This document shows, piece by piece, positions 26,801 through 34,856 of a stretch of DNA of 64,000 bases. Below the pieces are notes generated by a model. It searched no databases and had not been told where the DNA came from. It saw nothing but the letters and a program-made list of their open reading frames with translations. The stretch's first letter is position 1. Every line of letters starts with the position of its first letter. The stretch is taken from assembly GCF_900167945.1 (NCBI RefSeq), contig NZ_FUZA01000002.1:868001-932000 (forward strand), written 5' to 3'. The translations under genes and the position numbers were made by a program. Source of the DNA: Dyadobacter psychrophilus (GTDB lineage: Bacteria; Bacteroidota; Bacteroidia; Cytophagales; Spirosomataceae).

Positions 26801-27173
26801 CAGGTTTTTCGGGAATTTTTTGCAGCATAATCTGGCCGCCCACAATGCTGTAAGAAATGTTCAGTGGTTTTAATGCCATACTAAGCACTTCCGACAACTT
26901 CTTATTTACGGCCACCACATTGATCTTGCGGTTGGCACCGATGGCGTTGGAACTGTAAACAAACTCCACTTTGGCCTGCGCTTCAATCTGCGTCAGGATT
27001 TTACGGATTTCGGTATTCTCCACTTTGATCGTGATAGAACGGTCCAGCAAATCCTGGGTGCGTCCTTCATGGGCATAGCCCAGAGATATGCCAACACATA
27101 ATAAAATGGACTGTAAAACGGTGATCCTCATAATTTGTAGGATGAGAGGATGAAGGCGTATTCGTTTTTTCAT
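23805..27173 (-). CDS. SusC/RagA-family TonB-linked outer-membrane protein with STN signalling domain
   Basis: Start chosen at the Met at 27173 (1122 residues, MKKRIRLHPLILQIMRITVL); a longer frame to 27227 has no better signal. After the signal peptide comes an STN domain at about 50-110 (DRSITIKVENTEIRKILTQI), which transmits to the cognate FecR. A CarboxypepD_reg-like domain follows at about 135-200 (KISDSKGGALPGVSIVLKGS). Then come the SusC plug (VVGYGKQSNRQLSSSISTV, RIRGAASITAGADPLYVVDG, ISVLKDASATALYGSRAANG) and the barrel, ending in LGVNVGF. It imports nutrient bound by the SusD encoded 33 bp downstream. The sigma/FecR genes just upstream complete an outer-membrane signalling unit. Confidence 0.93.
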   Translation of the reverse strand: MKKRIRLHPLILQIMRITVLQSILLCVGISLGYAHEGRTQDLLDRSITIKVENTEIRKILTQIEAQAKVEFVYSSNAIGANRKINVVAVNKKLSEVLSMALKPLNISYSIVGGQIMLQKIPEKPAPGNPEKEEAAIIDKQISGKISDSKGGALPGVSIVLKGSQQGTISDANGAFSINVPDENAVLVFSFVGYTSQEIAVTNQSSIEVVLGDDEKSLDELIVVGYGKQSNRQLSSSISTVSGKDLADLPVSQFTQKLQGKLAGVQISQATGTPGAGMTVRIRGAASITAGADPLYVVDGNPIVGGISNINPNEIESISVLKDASATALYGSRAANGVVLIETKKAVAGQTRIDYSTYFGFQQVPQRGRPDMMDAREFATWRKELAIERGLDVDPVFQNPEQYGAGTNWYDAITRTAPMTDHSLSLSTGSEKFSTTATAGFLSQDGVVVGSGYKRYSLRVNTNFRPHEKFNIGLNVAPTYATNTNTGVDNVGGAFNEALQTSPLAPLRNPDGTLTLTAFSPGMFATPNYARTLTDRVVNNKDIRILSNMYAEYQPLKGLYLRTSGNIDMGSSRGFVFNGTTTGERGVGLYKTPTSVLNQGSYLSWVNENTVNYQKEVGQHSFDALIGFTAQKFREDASAVNGSNYPDDKVQTISAAGTITASSGVQEWSLLSYLARLNYNYKGKYLVSASIRRDGSSRFGVENRWGNFPSLSLGWILSEESFLASIKTISFLKLRASYGITGNFNIGNYTHIPTISTANYVFGGALAGGRRVDNLADQGIGWESNEQFNIGLDLNLLNDRINFTYNYYRKNTSDLLFNVGVPRASGYGNIQTNIGGLKFWGHEFSVSTSNVQREHLRWNTDFNISFDRNEVVSLGNKTSRLITGPGSGVIGGSHITTVGQPVGMLYGMDHLGVYKDQADFDSSPKHTTSQVGTAKFRDVNEDGIITVDDATIIGNPHPKFIFGMTNTLQYKSFDFSATISGTYGNDILRGSEQTLTNLDGVFNVLADVKDRWRSPENPGKGRYGSLAAGTTGLERDWWGSHMVYKASHISINNVTLGYAIPLKTTKGLKRLRAYASVQQLHIFTKYPGSNPQVAVSTASTGLGIDGGSYPVPRTYTLGVNVGF

Positions 27174-27226
27174 TAGTTTTGAACGTTTTGTTTGGGCTTG
27201 AAAAAGTTGGGCAAAACCCCTCTCCA

Positions 27227-27245
27227 TTCATTAATTTTTAATGAA
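27227..27245. repeat. 8-bp AT-rich inverted repeat in the susC leader
   Basis: TTCATTAA (27227-27234) is inverted at 27238-27245 around three bases, 54-72 bp upstream of the susC start at 27173. It could be an operator or leader hairpin. Palindromes this AT-rich also arise by chance. Confidence 0.35.
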
Positions 27246-27276
27246 GACTTGTTAGACACAGTAAGGGGGATAACTG

Positions 27277-27315
27277 AGAGTCGAAGGTGCTCGCAACACG
27301 TTCGGCTCTTTTTTT
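27277..27315 (+). terminator. terminator hairpin pointing opposite to the sigma/FecR/SusC genes
   Basis: AGAGTCGAA (27277-27285) pairs with TTCGGCTCT (27301-27309), with one G-U pair, plus an inner GTG/CAC. It is followed by seven T on the plus strand (27309-27315). Both flanking genes are on the minus strand, so it would stop antisense transcripts, or act as a 5' leader hairpin of susC. Confidence 0.5.
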
Positions 27316-27345
27316 ACGGGCAATCTACTTCATCGTATTCCTGGT

Positions 27346-28383
27346 TTAGTTGGTGACTGCGCAGCCTTTCCCACTGATCAGTATCCGGGTGCCCCTAACT
27401 TCGTAACTTGCATTCACCGAGTTACACAGCAGGTCCAGTTTTGTAAAAAGAGGCTGTTTGGTAATGTTTCCGCTAAAAAGGCAACCCGTGAAGGTTTCGT
27501 CTTCCAGAATGATTTCGATTCCATAGGTTTCTTCCAGTTTTGCAATGACTTCACTAAACGGATTGTCCTGGAAATCAAATGATTCAGCAACCGGTTTCCC
27601 TTTTTTCTCTGCCATCACCGGAACAGGATTGGAAACGAGGCCGGTCTCGAAAGAGCGTGTTTGTACGGTGTACTTAACGCGTTGATTGGCAGTTAGTATA
27701 ACACCATCCTTGATTTTGCTCGTTTCGGTTCCGTCAGCCCGGGCATGTTGCGAAACAGAAACTTTACCGGTTAGTACAGAAACTTCGATCGCGCTTTTAT
27801 CTTCACTGCCATTGACCCAAAAGCTGGTTCCCAGCACTTTGGTAACCACGTCTCCGGTATGCACAAAAAATGGCCGCTCTGTATCCCTTTGAACCCGAAA
27901 AAATGCCTTGCCTTCCAGGAAAACTTCTCTACGGACGCCTGAAAAGGAAGGCTCATAGGCAATGCTGCTACTTGGAGAAAGCTCAATTTGAGAGCCGTCG
28001 GGCAGTTTAATGGCTTTTGGCTGGTTGGTGCTGTTGGTTTCTGTGGTCAGGTTTTTATGGATCACGCTGCTGACGGCGGAGTTTGTCAGCAAAGGGTTTC
28101 GGGAATTTTTATACTGATATCCTGCCCAGCCTAATGCCAGAATAATCACCGCCGCCGAAGCCCACTTCCAGATCATCATTTGAAAAACCGGCTTCTCAGC
28201 TTCCGTCTGGTGCTGTATCGCATTCCAGATCCGTTCCTCAATGGCATTGTTTTCCTGGCTGGTCCGCTGGGGAATCTCTTCGTCGAGCGTTGCAAACCAT
28301 TGCTCAACCAATCGTTTTTCCTGATCCGTGCAGTTCCCGCTTCGATAGCGGCTTAGAAGTGTATAAAAATTTTCCTTGCTCAT
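27346..28383 (-). CDS. FecR-family anti-sigma factor
   Basis: A 345-residue single-pass inner-membrane protein. The cytoplasmic N-terminus (about 1-70) would bind the sigma factor. A transmembrane segment lies at about 72-90 (WASAAVIILALGWAGYQY). The periplasmic FecR domain follows at about 120-220 (IKLPDGSQIELSPSSSIAYE, EVFLEGKAFFRVQRD, VLGTSFWVNG). The C-terminal DUF4974-type domain at about 265-340 (DFQDNPFSEVIAKLEETYGI) is the STN-contacting part. It sits between the sigma gene and the STN-containing susC, all on the minus strand. Confidence 0.93.
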   Translation of the reverse strand: MSKENFYTLLSRYRSGNCTDQEKRLVEQWFATLDEEIPQRTSQENNAIEERIWNAIQHQTEAEKPVFQMMIWKWASAAVIILALGWAGYQYKNSRNPLLTNSAVSSVIHKNLTTETNSTNQPKAIKLPDGSQIELSPSSSIAYEPSFSGVRREVFLEGKAFFRVQRDTERPFFVHTGDVVTKVLGTSFWVNGSEDKSAIEVSVLTGKVSVSQHARADGTETSKIKDGVILTANQRVKYTVQTRSFETGLVSNPVPVMAEKKGKPVAESFDFQDNPFSEVIAKLEETYGIEIILEDETFTGCLFSGNITKQPLFTKLDLLCNSVNASYEVRGTRILISGKGCAVTN

Positions 28384-28399
28384 GTCCGATTTAAATGCC

Positions 28400-28443
28400 C
28401 CTTTTTATAAAGACTAAAAAAGGAACGCTCACCGCAAATGAGC
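28400..28443 (-). other. pair of short hairpins between sigma and FecR genes
   Basis: Two weak inverted repeats occur here, GCTCA/TGAGC (28427-28431 with 28439-28443) and CCTTTTT/AAAAAGG (28400-28406 with 28417-28423). On the minus strand the first runs into a T-rich stretch. Together they could attenuate read-through from the sigma gene into fecR, but the stems are short. Confidence 0.3.
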
Positions 28444-28496
28444 ATAAAAATTCATGGAAAGTTTATACTATTAATGCAATTGAATGGATTTAATCT

Positions 28497-29060
28497 TTAA
28501 AATGTAATACTGGAAATAAATGCGAGCAGCAACGTTGTGCTGTTTCTGAGCAAGACTTTAAGCTGGCGGAGTGCCTGGGTGATGTGGTATTCTACGGTGC
28601 GTTCAGGAATGTGCAGCTTGGCAGCGATTTCCCTGGCCGACTTGCCTTCAAAGCGGTTCAGGAGGAAAATATCGTGTGTTTTTTGAGGCAGCTGACCCAT
28701 CGCACCTTGCAATGCCGCTTCCAGTTCTTCCAGAAATAATGGGTAGTCGGGAGCCACAGTGTCGCTGGCTGTGTCCAGGTCCGCAAAAACCTTTTGCTTA
28801 TAATATGTGATGACCTTATTTCGGACAGAAACGAACAAGTAACTCTGCACATTGACAACACGCAGTTCTTTACGCTTTTCCCAGATGTTGACAAAAAGGT
28901 CCTGAACAATTTCCTCGGCGACGTCTTTATCGTGCGTTTTGCAGAGCGCAAAGTCATACAATCGCTGCCAGTATTCCCTATAAAGTGCCTCGAAATCGTT
29001 TTTGTGAAGGATTATCGGACGAGGAGTCTGTTCGGCACTATGTAAAGAATCGGAATCCAC
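28497..29060 (-). CDS. ECF RNA polymerase sigma factor (Bacteroidota family)
   Basis: A 187-residue sigma-70 family protein. Region 2 is at about 25-95 (ALYREYWQRLYDFALCKTHD, then DLFVNIWEKRKEL) and region 4 at about 125-175 (QLPQKTHDIFLLNRFEGKSA, then AAKLHIPERTVEYHITQALR). The first gene of the sigma/FecR/SusC/SusD/FG-GAP series, it should direct RNA polymerase to the locus when the outer-membrane receptor is occupied. It is divergent from the hybrid two-component regulator, with 197 bp between the starts. Confidence 0.92.
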   Translation of the reverse strand: MDSDSLHSAEQTPRPIILHKNDFEALYREYWQRLYDFALCKTHDKDVAEEIVQDLFVNIWEKRKELRVVNVQSYLFVSVRNKVITYYKQKVFADLDTASDTVAPDYPLFLEELEAALQGAMGQLPQKTHDIFLLNRFEGKSAREIAAKLHIPERTVEYHITQALRQLKVLLRNSTTLLLAFISSITF

Positions 29061-29257
29061 TGGGTTATTGTGACGTGTTAATGAACGTAACGACAGAAAA
29101 AGCGAGCAGGGTAAGCCTTTTTACTTGTCATCCCGCTGCTCTTTATCCCGTTAACTAACTTACCTGGCGTAACGGCTTGGCATGCATTGCACAAGCTTTT
29201 GAAAAGCGATATTTTTATTCCTTTTAACTTGCTAAAAATCAACTTAATGTTGGTTAT

Positions 29258-32200
29258 ATGAAAAAAATCTTCCTGCTTTTTGCTTTGGCACTGAGCCTGA
29301 ACGTGTCAGCGCAAAAAACGGATTCACCGCTTTGCCGGATCTGGCAGCAGAGCCTCCCTTTTATTACCAACTACTCAACAGACGATTACAAGGCTGCTTT
29401 TCAAAACTGGGCATTGGTGCAGGGCGATAATGGCATCATGTATGCAGCCAATAACTCGGGCGTGCTCGAATTTGATGGCAAATCCTGGCAGCTTATTCCC
29501 ACTTCCGAAGGCAATCCGGTGCGGTCGCTGGCGAAGGATTCCGAAGGGCGCGTTTATGTGGGCGGGTCGGGAGAAGTGGGCTACCTGGCTGCAAATGACC
29601 AAAATAGAATGGTTTTCCATTCCCTGAAGAATAAGCTTAACCGCGCAGACTGGAATTTTGGGAATATCTGGTTCACATTTGCGGACAAAGGCTCCGTTTA
29701 TTTCGTCTGCGATCTGCATATTCTCGAACTGGTCAACGGGAAGTTCAAAGTTTGGAAAAGCAACAGGGGAGCACTTGGTTTTGCGTGGATGATCAACGGC
29801 ACATTGTATGTAAGTGCGAGCGAGCACGGGTTGTTAAAGAAAGAAAAGGATTCGCTGAAACTCATTAAAGGCGGTGCGGCATTTAAAGGAATGGGACTCA
29901 CCAGCTTGCTGCCCTATGAAGGAGATAAGATGCTGGCGGTGGGGCTTAGCAAGGAACTTTTCATTTATGACGGTTCCAAACTTGAACCGTTTACCAAGGA
30001 TGAGCGAAGCGTGCAGATCAGAGACGCGGTGTATCATGGTTTGCGGCTGAGCAATGGAGATTATGCGCTGGCAACCACGGGTTCGGGGTTTTATCTGTTG
30101 GATCGGAATGGGACGATCCGGAATAACATTGGGCGCAAGGAGGGGCTGCCCAGTGACGCGGTTTATTCGGTTTTTGAGGATGCGGAAGGGGATGTATGGC
30201 TGGCAACGGACAATGGCATCAGCCGTCTTGAAATTAATTCGCCGCTGCGGGTTTTGAATGAAAATCATGGCCTGGACGAAAACCCGATGGATATCGAGGT
30301 CTTTAACAACAAGCTTTTTACAACCAACAGCAAGGGGATTTTTGAGCTGAACAGCGTGCTCTCACAAGGTATTTTCAAACCTTATTTCAAAAAAATAGAC
30401 GGGATTGATAACCTGACAATGCATTGTCAGGCATTTGGTAATGAGTTAATTGTGTCCAACTACGACGGCGTTTTTGTTTTAGACCAAAATGGAAAGCGTT
30501 CAAAAATAGCCAAAGAAAATGTCGTCCGCGTGGAGGAAGCGCGGACTGCGCAAATGCCCTTACAATTAATGGTGGGCCTGGAAGGAAACGGGCTCACCGA
30601 GCTGATTTTTTCAAATGGCAAATGGGTTCAAGGTGGCAGGCGCGATAATATGCAATTCTATTCAGACAGCTTTGCGCGCGCCGCTGACGGGACGATTTTA
30701 ATCAATAGCCGAAGAAATGGCATCTATGAAATGGCCTGGCAAACGTCCGGGAAAGCGCATTCGCTCCGCGACACATTTAAGCTCATTCACCACGGCCCTG
30801 AAAATGGCCTGTCATCCAATAAAATCCGCTGGCTCGAAAGGGTAGGGAATGCGGTTTACGCTTCCACGGACGAAGCAATGCACAGATTTAACCCGTCGAC
30901 GCGCCGTTTTGAAGTTGATTCCGTGCTCACGGCCGGTGTAGCGTCTTATAAAGGTGGCTGGATCAACGAGATTGTTGCGGGCCGCGATGGTGCCATGTGG
31001 TTTACACTTTACCATCATTATCAAAGCCACGTTTTTGAATATGCAAAAAATGGCTTACACAGATTGCCCGTTTCGGGAAGACTTTCTGATGCGCTCATTT
31101 CAAAAGTTCACGATAATCGGGATGGATTTATGCTTTTCGGGTCAAACAAATGGATCGTGCTTTTGGATAAGAACATTAAAACTGCTGCTATAAAACCATT
31201 TAAAACATTGATCCGGCAGATTTCAATCAATAAGGATTCGCTGATCCGTTTTCGAAACCCGCAATCGCCACCGAAAATTGCCTTTGGCCATAAAGGATTG
31301 CGTTTTCAGTTTGCATTACCGAGCTATGATCTTTCTTCCAGGAATGAATTTCAATATATTCTCGAAGGCTTTCAGGACGACTGGTCAGTCTGGTCGGCTG
31401 AATCATTCGTTGATTTTACCAATTTGCCGGAAGGACATTACGTTTTTCGCGTTCGGGGAAGGGACGCATATGGTCAGGCGGGGGCAGAAGACAGGCTTGC
31501 ATTTACCATTCTTCCGCCTTGGTATCGCACGTGGTGGGCGGTGGCAACTTATGCGCTGCTGCTGGGCGGACTAGCCGTTATGCTGGTCCGGTTTCGCGAA
31601 AGAAAATTACAAAATGAAAAGCTGATCCTTGAAAATACGGTCCGTGAACGCACTGAGAAAATCATGCAGCAAACCGAAGAACTGAAAGAAATGGACCGCA
31701 TGAAGTCACGGTTTTTTGCCAATATCTCACACGAATTCCGGACACCTTTGACGCTCATTCTGGCACCATTAGAAGAAGAATTACGCCAAAAACCAACGGC
31801 CGAACAAAGCAGGCTGCTAATGATGAAGCGGTATGCCAACCGGTTACTGGAACTGGTGAACCAACTCCTGAACCTGTCGAAGCTGGAAGCCGGTAAAATG
31901 GAATTGCAGGTCCAAGAAGGTGATTTATACCAATTTTTGAACATTCTGTCCTCCTCGTTTGACTCACTCGCACAGCATAAGGGGCTTAGTTTTGAAAAGA
32001 ACATCGATCTGCCCGCAGCAGTAGCCTGGTTTGATCGTGATAAGCTCGAAAAAATCATCATTAACCTGCTCTCGAATGCATTCAAATTTACACAAGAGGG
32101 CGGTTTAGTGACATTTACCGCCCGTACAGAAGAGCAGGCAGGTCAGCAAATTCTTCACATTGCTGTATCGGACACAGGGAAAGGAATCGCGCCGGACGAA

Positions 32201-33283
32201 CAGAAGCAGGTTTTTGAATCATTTTATCAGGCCCGGCAAACCGTCGAGAATCAGGATGGCGGGACTGGTTTAGGATTAGCGCTCGTCAAGGAGCTTGTGC
32301 GGTTGCACAATGGAAGCATCAAGCTTCAAAGTGAGCTGGGCCAAGGTTCTGTTTTTTCAATTGAAATACCCATTCACAAAAACGCTTATAACGAAGGCCA
32401 GCGTATTAAAAATCAACCCGGCGAATATGAACTGCAAGTTCTGGAACCGAATTTAGACGTTCCCGTCAAGCCTGTGTGGAAGGAAACAGAACCGGAGATC
32501 CGCAGCCCGGAACTTAGGGAAACGGTTCTTATTGCGGAAGACAATACAGCGCTCAGGGATTATATGGAATCGCTGCTTGAAGGGGATTACACCGTTTTCA
32601 AGGCGCCTGACGGCGTGGAAGCGCTTGCTTGTGCGCGCAAAGTGCTGCCAAGTCTGATTATCAGCGATTTGATGATGCCCAAAATGAATGGTATGGAGCT
32701 CACCGGCCACATTAAATCAGACGAGCGCACCAGTCATATTCCCGTGATCTTGCTCACTGCAAAGAGCGGCCAAGAATCGCGGATCGATGGGTTAAAAACG
32801 GGTGCGGACGACTATCTGACCAAACCATTTTCTGTTGAAGAATTATCCGTCAGGGTCAGAAATCTGATTGAACTCAGAAAAAAACTGGCAGAGCGTTACC
32901 GGGAACGCATTCGTGTTCATGTGACTACACCGGAGGAAATGTCGCTCGATGACAAATTTTTGATGCGGGCCAAAGAAATCGTTGAGGCGAATATGGAAGA
33001 TGTGCTTTTTTCGGTCGAGAAGATGGCCGAGGATATGAACCTGAGCCGCACACAGCTGCTTAGGAAGCTAAAAGCCCTCACCGGACTTGCCCCTAATGAC
33101 TTTATCCGGGACTTGCGTTTGCAAAAGGCTGCGGAGATGATCCGGCAAAAAGCGGATACGATCACGCAGATCGGCTATGCGGTTGGTTTTAATGATCAAT
33201 CATATTTCAGCAAGAGCTTTAAAAAGGAATTTGGTGAGACTCCAACCGAATATTCTGCCCGAATTTCGCAAAAAGACGCATAA
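29258..33283 (+). CDS. hybrid two-component system (sensor, kinase, receiver and AraC output in one protein)
   Basis: A 1341-residue protein with a signal sequence (MKKIFLLFALALSLNVSAQ). The large periplasmic sensor of beta-propeller repeats (AVYSVFEDAEGDVWLATDNG) is followed by a Y_Y_Y-type domain (FQYILEGFQDDWSVWSAESF). A transmembrane segment lies at about 757-777. The HisKA domain has its phospho-acceptor at His825 (SHEFRTPLTLI). The HATPase carries an N box (NLLSNAFKF) and DTGKGI/GLGLALVKE. In the receiver, Asp1137 sits in ISDLMMPKMNG and Lys in LTKPF. An AraC domain ends the protein (about 1235-1338). All catalytic residues are present. HTCS proteins of this type sense oligosaccharides or related nutrients and activate neighbouring SusCD genes. 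It is divergent from the ECF sigma gene. Confidence 0.95.
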   Translation: MKKIFLLFALALSLNVSAQKTDSPLCRIWQQSLPFITNYSTDDYKAAFQNWALVQGDNGIMYAANNSGVLEFDGKSWQLIPTSEGNPVRSLAKDSEGRVYVGGSGEVGYLAANDQNRMVFHSLKNKLNRADWNFGNIWFTFADKGSVYFVCDLHILELVNGKFKVWKSNRGALGFAWMINGTLYVSASEHGLLKKEKDSLKLIKGGAAFKGMGLTSLLPYEGDKMLAVGLSKELFIYDGSKLEPFTKDERSVQIRDAVYHGLRLSNGDYALATTGSGFYLLDRNGTIRNNIGRKEGLPSDAVYSVFEDAEGDVWLATDNGISRLEINSPLRVLNENHGLDENPMDIEVFNNKLFTTNSKGIFELNSVLSQGIFKPYFKKIDGIDNLTMHCQAFGNELIVSNYDGVFVLDQNGKRSKIAKENVVRVEEARTAQMPLQLMVGLEGNGLTELIFSNGKWVQGGRRDNMQFYSDSFARAADGTILINSRRNGIYEMAWQTSGKAHSLRDTFKLIHHGPENGLSSNKIRWLERVGNAVYASTDEAMHRFNPSTRRFEVDSVLTAGVASYKGGWINEIVAGRDGAMWFTLYHHYQSHVFEYAKNGLHRLPVSGRLSDALISKVHDNRDGFMLFGSNKWIVLLDKNIKTAAIKPFKTLIRQISINKDSLIRFRNPQSPPKIAFGHKGLRFQFALPSYDLSSRNEFQYILEGFQDDWSVWSAESFVDFTNLPEGHYVFRVRGRDAYGQAGAEDRLAFTILPPWYRTWWAVATYALLLGGLAVMLVRFRERKLQNEKLILENTVRERTEKIMQQTEELKEMDRMKSRFFANISHEFRTPLTLILAPLEEELRQKPTAEQSRLLMMKRYANRLLELVNQLLNLSKLEAGKMELQVQEGDLYQFLNILSSSFDSLAQHKGLSFEKNIDLPAAVAWFDRDKLEKIIINLLSNAFKFTQEGGLVTFTARTEEQAGQQILHIAVSDTGKGIAPDEQKQVFESFYQARQTVENQDGGTGLGLALVKELVRLHNGSIKLQSELGQGSVFSIEIPIHKNAYNEGQRIKNQPGEYELQVLEPNLDVPVKPVWKETEPEIRSPELRETVLIAEDNTALRDYMESLLEGDYTVFKAPDGVEALACARKVLPSLIISDLMMPKMNGMELTGHIKSDERTSHIPVILLTAKSGQESRIDGLKTGADDYLTKPFSVEELSVRVRNLIELRKKLAERYRERIRVHVTTPEEMSLDDKFLMRAKEIVEANMEDVLFSVEKMAEDMNLSRTQLLRKLKALTGLAPNDFIRDLRLQKAAEMIRQKADTITQIGYAVGFNDQSYFSKSFKKEFGETPTEYSARISQKDA

Positions 33284-33368
33284 TTACCTGGATATGCTTC
33301 CAGATTACAAGTCTCGGAGGCGCAACTCATAGCAACTTTGCAGCCTCAAACAACAAAAAATTTTAGCT

Positions 33369-33851
33369 ATGAAAAATCTTCAATTAATGACTTTGCTGCT
33401 TGCGCTTTTACTTTCCTTACTTTTTTATGAAAGCATTGCACAAGCAAATGATCTGGCCTATGCAGGTCACACCCATTTTCAACATGATGCGCCTCCAACG
33501 AACGCTTTCACAAGCGCAGGTTCAGCTGCAAATCCATTGACTACTCATTTTGCGGTGTTGCCAAGGATTACAATCAAGGACGATGGGAAAGTGTTTGTAT
33601 ACATTTTTAATCCTAATCGCATTGACCTTAACTTTCATTTTTATGACGCGGCCGGACATGCCCTGCATAAAGACAAAACAGCTGCGCGATATTACGGTAA
33701 TCTCCTGGATGTTTCGGAATTGGCAGTGGGTGACTACGAGCTGACCCTCAATTCGGATAAAATTTCTGCGCACTACATATTAAGGATTGCCAATGAAACA
33801 CGTGAGATCAAGGTAAATGGCACACCGTATTTTGCGGTTAGCAGGCAATAA
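33369..33851 (+). CDS. small exported beta-rich protein, unknown
   Basis: A 160-residue protein with a signal peptide (MKNLQLMTLLLALLLSLLFY). The mature part is beta-rich (ITIKDDGKVFVYIFNPN, LNFHFYDAAGHALHKDKTA, LLDVSELAVGDYELTLNSD), reminiscent of a type IX sorting-tail-like or DUF3244-like beta-sandwich. No catalytic motif is visible. It follows the hybrid regulator by 85 bp and precedes a methyltransferase by 41 bp. Function unknown. Confidence 0.6.
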   Translation: MKNLQLMTLLLALLLSLLFYESIAQANDLAYAGHTHFQHDAPPTNAFTSAGSAANPLTTHFAVLPRITIKDDGKVFVYIFNPNRIDLNFHFYDAAGHALHKDKTAARYYGNLLDVSELAVGDYELTLNSDKISAHYILRIANETREIKVNGTPYFAVSRQ

Positions 33852-33892
33852 GAATTTCAAATCAGTATCTATTAACAAAAACGAAAAATAAA

Positions 33893-34705
33893 ATGAATGC
33901 AAACAAAGCACTTTGGGAAAAGGGTGATTTCACTCGTCTGGCAGCAACAATGCGTGAAAGCGGTTCTGCACTGGTATCAAAATTGGGGATCACAAAAGGT
34001 CTGAAAGTGCTCGACCTGGGCTGTGGCGACGGCACCACCGCCATACCCGCCGCCAAAATGGGCGCTGATGTGGAAGGCGTAGACATTGCCAGGAACCTTG
34101 TCGAAGCCGGCAACGCCCGTGTAAAAGCAGAGGGATTGACCAACATTACATTCCGCGAGGGCGATGCGATTAATCTGAGCGACATTCCGGATGCCAATTT
34201 TGATCTGGTAGTAAGTATTTTCGGTGCCATGTTCGCGCCCCAGCCATTTGATGTAGCCAAAGAAATGTTCCGCGTGACGCGGCCCGGTGGACGGATCGTG
34301 ATGGGCAACTGGATCCCAGGCGACCCTACGCTCGTTGCGCAAATCCTGAAAGTGAGCTCCGCTTATACACCCGCGCCACCGGAAGGTTTTGTGAGTCCGA
34401 TGCTCTGGGGCGTGGAGAGCAATGTTACAGATCGGTTCGTTGCCGCCGGCGCGAATAAGGACAGCATTTCATTCGAAAGGGAAACATTCACATTTCAGGC
34501 GCCTTTCTCGCCTGCCGTTTTTCTGGATACATTCAGGAAATATTACGGACCAACGATGAATGCATTTGAAGCGGCAGAAAAAAATGGAAAAGAAGCCGAT
34601 TTGCAGCGTGAGTTGGAGGCTTTGTTCGAAAGTCAGAATCAGAGTTCAGACAAAAACACGACTTCCATTCCCGCTACATTCCTGAAAGTGACGGTGTCTA
34701 AATAA
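33893..34705 (+). CDS. class I SAM-dependent methyltransferase
   Basis: A 270-residue methyltransferase. The SAM-binding motif I is LKVLDLGCGDGTTAIPAAKM (about 38-57), followed by GVDIARNLVEAGN and DLVVSIFGAMFAPQPFDVAK (motif post-I/II). The C-terminal part (about 150-270) is an extra helical cap. Substrate unknown; similar small-molecule methyltransferases of the UbiE/COQ5 type methylate quinones or diverse metabolites. A hairpin follows its stop. Confidence 0.8.
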   Translation: MNANKALWEKGDFTRLAATMRESGSALVSKLGITKGLKVLDLGCGDGTTAIPAAKMGADVEGVDIARNLVEAGNARVKAEGLTNITFREGDAINLSDIPDANFDLVVSIFGAMFAPQPFDVAKEMFRVTRPGGRIVMGNWIPGDPTLVAQILKVSSAYTPAPPEGFVSPMLWGVESNVTDRFVAAGANKDSISFERETFTFQAPFSPAVFLDTFRKYYGPTMNAFEAAEKNGKEADLQRELEALFESQNQSSDKNTTSIPATFLKVTVSK

Positions 34706-34720
34706 AAAAACGGTACGCTC

Positions 34721-34769
34721 AACAGGGCTGTTCCCACGATGCGAAAGCGAAGTGGTGAACAGCCTTGTT
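34721..34769. terminator. imperfect hairpin after the methyltransferase gene
   Basis: AACAGGGCTGTTC and GAACAGCCTTGTT (roughly 34721-34733 and 34757-34769) form an imperfect stem extended by CAC/GTG, with a T-rich end. It separates the methyltransferase from the LacI gene. Confidence 0.6.
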
Positions 34770-34784
34770 TGTATTATTGTGTAG

Positions 34785-34800
34785 GTTAACGACGCGTTGA
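34785..34800. promoter_or_regulatory. possible LacI-type operator upstream of the LacI gene
   Basis: GTTAACGACGCGTTGA begins like the candidate operator at 38752 (GTTAACG) and holds AACG and CGTT half-sites. It is 57 bp upstream of the LacI start and could mediate autoregulation. The resemblance is partial and the call is weak. Confidence 0.25.
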
Positions 34801-34856
34801 AACGGGGTTTCATTTTAAAAATTACTAATTTGCGTGCGTATTTTGAAAAAGTGAAC

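Noticed and set aside
34797..34856. Longer start of the LacI gene at a TTG codon
   Set aside because: The 20 extra residues have no match to the LacI family, whose helix-turn-helix begins just after the Met at 34857.
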